Source: Actinoplanes sp. M2I2
Lineage (GTDB): Bacteria > Actinomycetota > Actinomycetes > Mycobacteriales > Micromonosporaceae
NCBI RefSeq assembly: GCF_023544445.1
Contig: NZ_JALPVJ010000002.1
Location: forward strand, 62,001 to 126,000
Direction of reading: 5' to 3'
DNA length: 64,000 nt
Positions 60,509-64,000 of this stretch are shown piece after piece. The position numbers and the translations under genes are program-made. The notes beneath the pieces were generated by a model. The model was not told where the DNA came from. It ran no database searches and saw only the letters and a list, made by a program, of their open reading frames with translations. Within the stretch, counting starts at the first letter, position 1; each line of letters starts with the position of its first letter.

Positions 60509-61504
60509 ATGACGTCGAACGGCGCCGGCAGCCGCCGGGTCACCCCGAACGTGTTCGCCGTTCCCCTCGGGTTCTGCGGGCTGGCCCAGTGCTGGACCAC
60601 GGCCCACGCCGTCTCGGGCACGCCGCAGTGGCCGGCCTCCACGCTGTGGATCGTCACGGCGGTCGTCTGGGTGGCGTCGCTGATCTGGTACGGCCGCGAC
60701 GTCGTCCACGGTGGACGGCTGCGCACCGAGCTCAAGGATGCGGTTTTCGCCCCGTTCACCGCGGTCATCGCGATCGTGCCGATGTTCCTCGGCGTCGCCC
60801 TGGCCGGCCACGCCCGCCGTACCGGGGAGATCGTCTTCGGCATCGCCCTGGCGCTGACCGTGGCGATCGGCGCCTGGCTGGCCGGGGAGTGGATCATCGC
60901 GGATTTTCAGCTCGCGCACTGGCATCCCGGGTACTTCCTGCCCACGGTCGGCGGTGGGCTGATCGGCGCCGGCGGCAGCGCGGCCCTGGGCCACCGCACC
61001 CTGGCGATGACCATGTTCGGTTACGGGGTGATCTGCTGGCTCCTGCTCGGCGCGATCATCCTGGCCCGGCTGGTCACCGCGCCCGCGTTGCCGGTGCCGT
61101 TGCGCCCGACCATAGCCATCGAGGTCGCGCCCCCGGTGGTCGCGGGCAACGCCTGGTTCCTGCTCGACGGTGGCCGGATCGACGCGGTCGCCGCCGGGCT
61201 CGCCGGTTACGCGATCCTCATGGTCCTGGTGCAGATCCGCCTGATCCCGGTCTACCGGCGTGTCCCGTTCGGCCCCGGGTGGTGGGCGTTCTCGTTCTCC
61301 TACGCCGCCGCCTTCACTTTGGCCGTCAACTGGCTGGGCGCCGGGCGCGTGCCGGGGGCCGGTGGCTGGACGGCGGTGCTGCTCGCCGTGCTCACGCTGG
61401 GCATCGCGGCGCTGACCGTCCCCACCGTCCGGCGTCTGGCCCGGGGCACCTATCTGCCGGTCGCGGCGGCCGGCCACCCGGCGCCGGCCGTCCGGGCGGG
61501 TTGA
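60509..61504 (+). CDS. TDT/TehA-family membrane channel
   Basis: A 331-residue integral membrane protein starting at the ATG at 60509 (GAGGAGG upstream). About ten membrane segments, with VTPNVFAVPLGFCGLAQCW at the start and HPGYFLPTVGGGLIGAGGSAALG in the middle, identify the tellurite-resistance/dicarboxylate transporter (TehA, SLAC1-like anion channel) family. It likely passes small anions or organic acids and could export an acid released by the upstream hydrolases. That link is inference from position. Confidence 0.85.
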   Translation: MTSNGAGSRRVTPNVFAVPLGFCGLAQCWTTAHAVSGTPQWPASTLWIVTAVVWVASLIWYGRDVVHGGRLRTELKDAVFAPFTAVIAIVPMFLGVALAGHARRTGEIVFGIALALTVAIGAWLAGEWIIADFQLAHWHPGYFLPTVGGGLIGAGGSAALGHRTLAMTMFGYGVICWLLLGAIILARLVTAPALPVPLRPTIAIEVAPPVVAGNAWFLLDGGRIDAVAAGLAGYAILMVLVQIRLIPVYRRVPFGPGWWAFSFSYAAAFTLAVNWLGAGRVPGAGGWTAVLLAVLTLGIAALTVPTVRRLARGTYLPVAAAGHPAPAVRAG

Positions 61505-61615
61505 CGAGCCGGGACACCGGGCCGGCCCCCCGTTGTTTCCGGTCAACCCGAACGTGGTCGCCGGTGATGTGCCGCACGATGCCTCTGACGTACCGCCGCG
61601 GGAAGGTGACGACCA

Positions 61616-63064
61616 ATGCCGTTCCATCACAGCGCGCCGGGGCTCGCCCCGGGCCTGGCAAAGCCCCGGCCCGGCACGGCGTCGATCGTCGGCTTCCTGC
61701 TGGTGATCGAGTTCGCCTCCGGGCTCACCCAGGGCTGGCTCTCGCCGCTGCTGCCGAGCATCCTGCAGCGGTACGACACGACCGCGGCCAACCTGAACTG
61801 GGTCAACGCGGTCTTCCTGTTGTCGTCGGCCGTGTGTGTGCCGCTGCTGTCCAAACTCGGTGACCTGTTCGGACACCGGCGACTGCTGACCGTGGCCGCC
61901 GCTTCGGTGGCGGTCGGCTCGGTGCTGGTCGCCGTGGCTCCCAGCTTCGGCGTCCTGCTGCTCGGACGGGCGCTGCAGGGGCCGCTGCTGGCGTTCCTGT
62001 CGCTGGAGTTCGCGATCGTCCGGGAGCGGGCCGGGCCGTGGGCCGGCCGGGCGGTCGGGCTGCTGGTCGGCTCGCTGGCCCTCGGCGGCAGCGTCGGACT
62101 GCTGCTCGCCGGGCAGACGCGCCAGCACCTGAGCTTGTCCACGACGCTGTGGGTGCCGGCCGTGCTGATGATCGTCATGGTGCCGGTCGCGGCGATGCTC
62201 GTCCCCGAGACGACGCTGCGCACGCCCGGTCGCGTCGACTGGGCCGGGGCCGGGCTGCTGAGCCTCGGCCTGGTGCTGCTGCTGGTCGCGGTCGGCAACG
62301 GCGGCGCCTGGGGCTGGACGAGCTGGCGGGCGACCGGGGGGATCGCCGGCGGTCTGGTCGTGCTGGCCGTCTGGGTCGTGCTCGAACTACGGGTGGCGCA
62401 GCCGTTCGTCGACGTGTCGCTGGTCCTGCGGGGCAAGCTGGGCCCACCGGTGCTGGCCGGGTTCTTCGCCGGCGCCGAGCTGTTCGGCAGCCAGGCGGCC
62501 GGCGCGCTGTTCCTGGGCCTGCCGGCGAGCACCGGGGTCGGCCTGGGGCTGAGCGCCGGGCAGCTCGGGCTCGTGCTGGTGGTGTTCGGCCTGGCCGCGT
62601 TCGTCGGCACCTGGTTGGCTCCCCGGCTCGCCGAGCGGTCCGGCACCCGGCCCACGCTGATCCTCGGGGCGATCCTGAGCGCCGCCGGCTACGTCCTGAC
62701 GGCCCTGGCCCATGACACGGTGGGCGTGTTCGTGGCCTGGCAGGTGCTGGTCGGGGTGGGCAACGGCCTGGTACTGGCCGTGCTGTCGGGCTACGTGGTG
62801 ACGCACGCCCCGGCCGACGCCGTCGGGATCAGCTCGGGCCTGCTCAACACCGCGCGGACGGTCGGCGGCGCGGTCTCGGGCGCCGCCTTCGCGGCGGTCA
62901 TGGCGGCGATGGTGACCCGGCCCGCCGGCGCCGCCCGGCCGGTGACGACCGAAGCCGGCTACATGACGGTCTGGTTGGTGTGCGCCGCCCTGGTGCTCGC
63001 GGTCGCCGTCCTGGCCCTGCGCCTGGACGACCGGGCGCGACAGCGGACGTCGCCCACCGGTTGA
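61616..63064 (+). CDS. MFS transporter, DHA2-like (14-helix) drug exporter
   Basis: A 482-residue major facilitator. The loop 2-3 motif reads SKLGDLFGHRRLL, and the antiporter-type segment LLVGSLALGGSVGLLLAG follows. Roughly fourteen hydrophobic segments and the LPASTGVGLGLSAGQLGLVLVVFG region fit proton-driven drug/H+ exporters. GGGAAGGTGA precedes the ATG at 61616. It is 111 bp downstream of the TDT channel on the same strand. The substrate is unknown. Confidence 0.87.
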   Translation: MPFHHSAPGLAPGLAKPRPGTASIVGFLLVIEFASGLTQGWLSPLLPSILQRYDTTAANLNWVNAVFLLSSAVCVPLLSKLGDLFGHRRLLTVAAASVAVGSVLVAVAPSFGVLLLGRALQGPLLAFLSLEFAIVRERAGPWAGRAVGLLVGSLALGGSVGLLLAGQTRQHLSLSTTLWVPAVLMIVMVPVAAMLVPETTLRTPGRVDWAGAGLLSLGLVLLLVAVGNGGAWGWTSWRATGGIAGGLVVLAVWVVLELRVAQPFVDVSLVLRGKLGPPVLAGFFAGAELFGSQAAGALFLGLPASTGVGLGLSAGQLGLVLVVFGLAAFVGTWLAPRLAERSGTRPTLILGAILSAAGYVLTALAHDTVGVFVAWQVLVGVGNGLVLAVLSGYVVTHAPADAVGISSGLLNTARTVGGAVSGAAFAAVMAAMVTRPAGAARPVTTEAGYMTVWLVCAALVLAVAVLALRLDDRARQRTSPTG

Positions 63065-63146
63065 GCCGGGCCGCCGGATCGACGGCCGGGAATGATTTCC
63101 GGTCAGCCCTACCGCCATCACGGTGGCGCGCTGAGAGGATGACCGG

Positions 63147-63521
63147 ATGCCAGGCCCGATCCTTGTCGTCGACGACGACGCGTCCGTCCGGGGGCTCGTC
63201 GTGCGGATCCTGCGGAGCTGGGGCCACGCGGTGATCAGCGAGGCCGGGTCGGTGGCCGAGGCCCTCGCCCACGCGCGGGCCGAGCCGCCCGGCCTCGCGC
63301 TGGTCGACATCGGGCTGCCCGACGGCGACGGGTTCTCGCTCACCCGGCAGCTCGTGTCCGGGCGGGCGGCGATCCGCGTCGTCCTGTTCTCCTCCGACGC
63401 CGACCCGTCCAACCGGGCGGCCGCCGCCCGGGCCGGGGCGATCGGCTTCTTTCCGAAGGACGAGCTGTTGAGCCCCGCTCTGCAACGACTCATCGAGGAG
63501 CGGTCCGATGACGGACAATGA
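63147..63521 (+). CDS. Single-domain response regulator (receiver only)
   Basis: A 124-residue CheY-like receiver without an output domain. Asp cluster VVDDDAS at the N-terminus, phospho-acceptor Asp54 in LVDIGLPDGDG, a Ser-rich switch position (LFSSDAD) and Lys in GFFPKDEL are all intact. Its last 14 bases overlap the next response regulator, so the pair is co-translated. It may work as a phosphate sink or as a partner of that regulator. No kinase is visible within the window. Confidence 0.87.
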   Translation: MPGPILVVDDDASVRGLVVRILRSWGHAVISEAGSVAEALAHARAEPPGLALVDIGLPDGDGFSLTRQLVSGRAAIRVVLFSSDADPSNRAAAARAGAIGFFPKDELLSPALQRLIEERSDDGQ

Positions 63522-64000
63522 CACCGCCCGCCCGCTGCGGGTGGCCATCGGCGAGGACGACGTGCTGCTCCGCGAAGGCGTCGCCCGCATCCTGACCGGC
63601 GCCGGGCTCGACGTCGTCGCCCTGTCCGGTGACGCCGACGACCTGCTGCAACGCACGCTCGCCTATCGCCCGGACGTCGTCATCGCCGACGTGCAGATGC
63701 CGCCCCGGCGTCAGGACGACGGCCTGCGGGCGGCGATGGAGCTGCGCCGCCGCTCACCCGGGATCGGGGTGCTCATCCTCTCCCAGTTCTGCGAGCCCGC
63801 GTACGTGATGGACCTGGTCGGCGACCGGCCCGAAGGGGTCGGCTACCTGCTCAAGGAACGGGTCGGAGACGTCACGGCGTTCGTCGACGCGGTCACGCGG
63901 GTGGCGGCCGGCGGCAGCGCCCTGGACCCCGAAGTGGTCGGCCGGATGCTCGGCCGCCGCACCAAGGAGGGACCGCTGCGGCTGCTGACGCCCCGCGAGC
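63508..64000 (+). CDS. NarL/FixJ-type response regulator (3' end outside window)
   Basis: The first 164 residues of a regulator starting at the ATG at 63508 (GAGGAGC upstream). The receiver has GEDDVLLREGVARIL, phospho-acceptor Asp61 in VVIADVQMPP, and Lys in GYLLKERVGDV. The linker ends in LRLLTPRE, the first residues of a LuxR HTH, and the window stops there. It overlaps the upstream receiver-only gene. A sensor kinase may follow beyond the window. Confidence 0.87.
   Translation, partial: MTDNDTARPLRVAIGEDDVLLREGVARILTGAGLDVVALSGDADDLLQRTLAYRPDVVIADVQMPPRRQDDGLRAAMELRRRSPGIGVLILSQFCEPAYVMDLVGDRPEGVGYLLKERVGDVTAFVDAVTRVAAGGSALDPEVVGRMLGRRTKEGPLRLLTPRE

Noticed and set aside
1..64000. tRNA or rRNA genes, CRISPR arrays, IS elements, integrase or phage genes
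   Set aside because: None seen on reading both strands; no regularly spaced repeats and no transposase- or integrase-like proteins.

Overview
This is a high-GC (roughly 70-plus percent by eye) actinobacterial chromosome segment. Frequent GTG starts, Tat signals, LAL-type LuxR regulators, a cellulase under a CebR-type operator and an actinomycete-style hsp18/rheA pair point to a soil actinomycete. A Micromonosporaceae (Actinoplanes-like) host is my inference from general flavour, not something I could test. I see no tRNA, rRNA, IS element, prophage or CRISPR array. The window is open at both ends: an erythromycin-esterase tail on the left and a NarL-type response regulator cut off on the right.

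Layout. 0-10 kb: two large divergent LAL regulators, two alpha/beta hydrolases and a P-loop kinase-like gene. 9.4-16 kb: an alpha-galactoside uptake locus with a ROK repressor, a 25-bp operator, a binding lipoprotein, two permeases and a GH36 alpha-galactosidase, but no ABC ATPase. 16-25 kb: a Tat-exported PhoX-like protein, a divergent EAL / GGDEF pair (c-di-GMP turnover), a DM13 protein, small membrane and secreted proteins including a triple ChW-repeat protein, and a chemoreceptor. 25-35 kb: SMP-30 lactonase, fatty-acid desaturase, LuxR regulator, aldo/keto reductase, hydrolases, a decayed SDR, and two tandem epoxide hydrolases of which one is Tat-exported. 35-39 kb: an arsenic cassette (flavin oxidoreductase with a Cys-rich tail, divergent from arsR, an aquaporin-type channel and arsC) with no efflux pump. 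39-44 kb: a hydrolase/SDR divergon with two 16-bp palindromes, then a membrane glycosyltransferase-like gene and a two-component system that share 11-bp-spaced direct repeats. 44-47 kb: a GH6 cellulase divergent from DoxX and a Cip1-like secreted protein, with two CebR-type boxes between. 47-54 kb: GGDEF protein, broken comB, ThuA/Gfo-Idh operon, formaldehyde-dehydrogenase-like ADH, FAD oxidase. 54-64 kb: the hsp18/rheA divergon, an SDR, a divergent cluster of one cupin and four alpha/beta hydrolases leading into a TDT channel and an MFS pump, and two overlapping response regulators.

The gene content is mainly carbohydrate scavenging, small-molecule detoxification and stress response. No single wholly new system is obvious. 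The best leads are regulatory: the twin palindromes at 39.9 kb next to what looks like a decaying TetR gene, the CebR-type box in front of a DoxX gene, the OmpR-like repeats shared by the membrane gene and its neighbouring two-component system, and the Cys-tailed flavoprotein in the pump-less arsenic cassette. Ten intact alpha/beta-hydrolase-fold genes and three broken genes (SDR, TetR, comB) in 64 kb suggest a variable chromosomal region.
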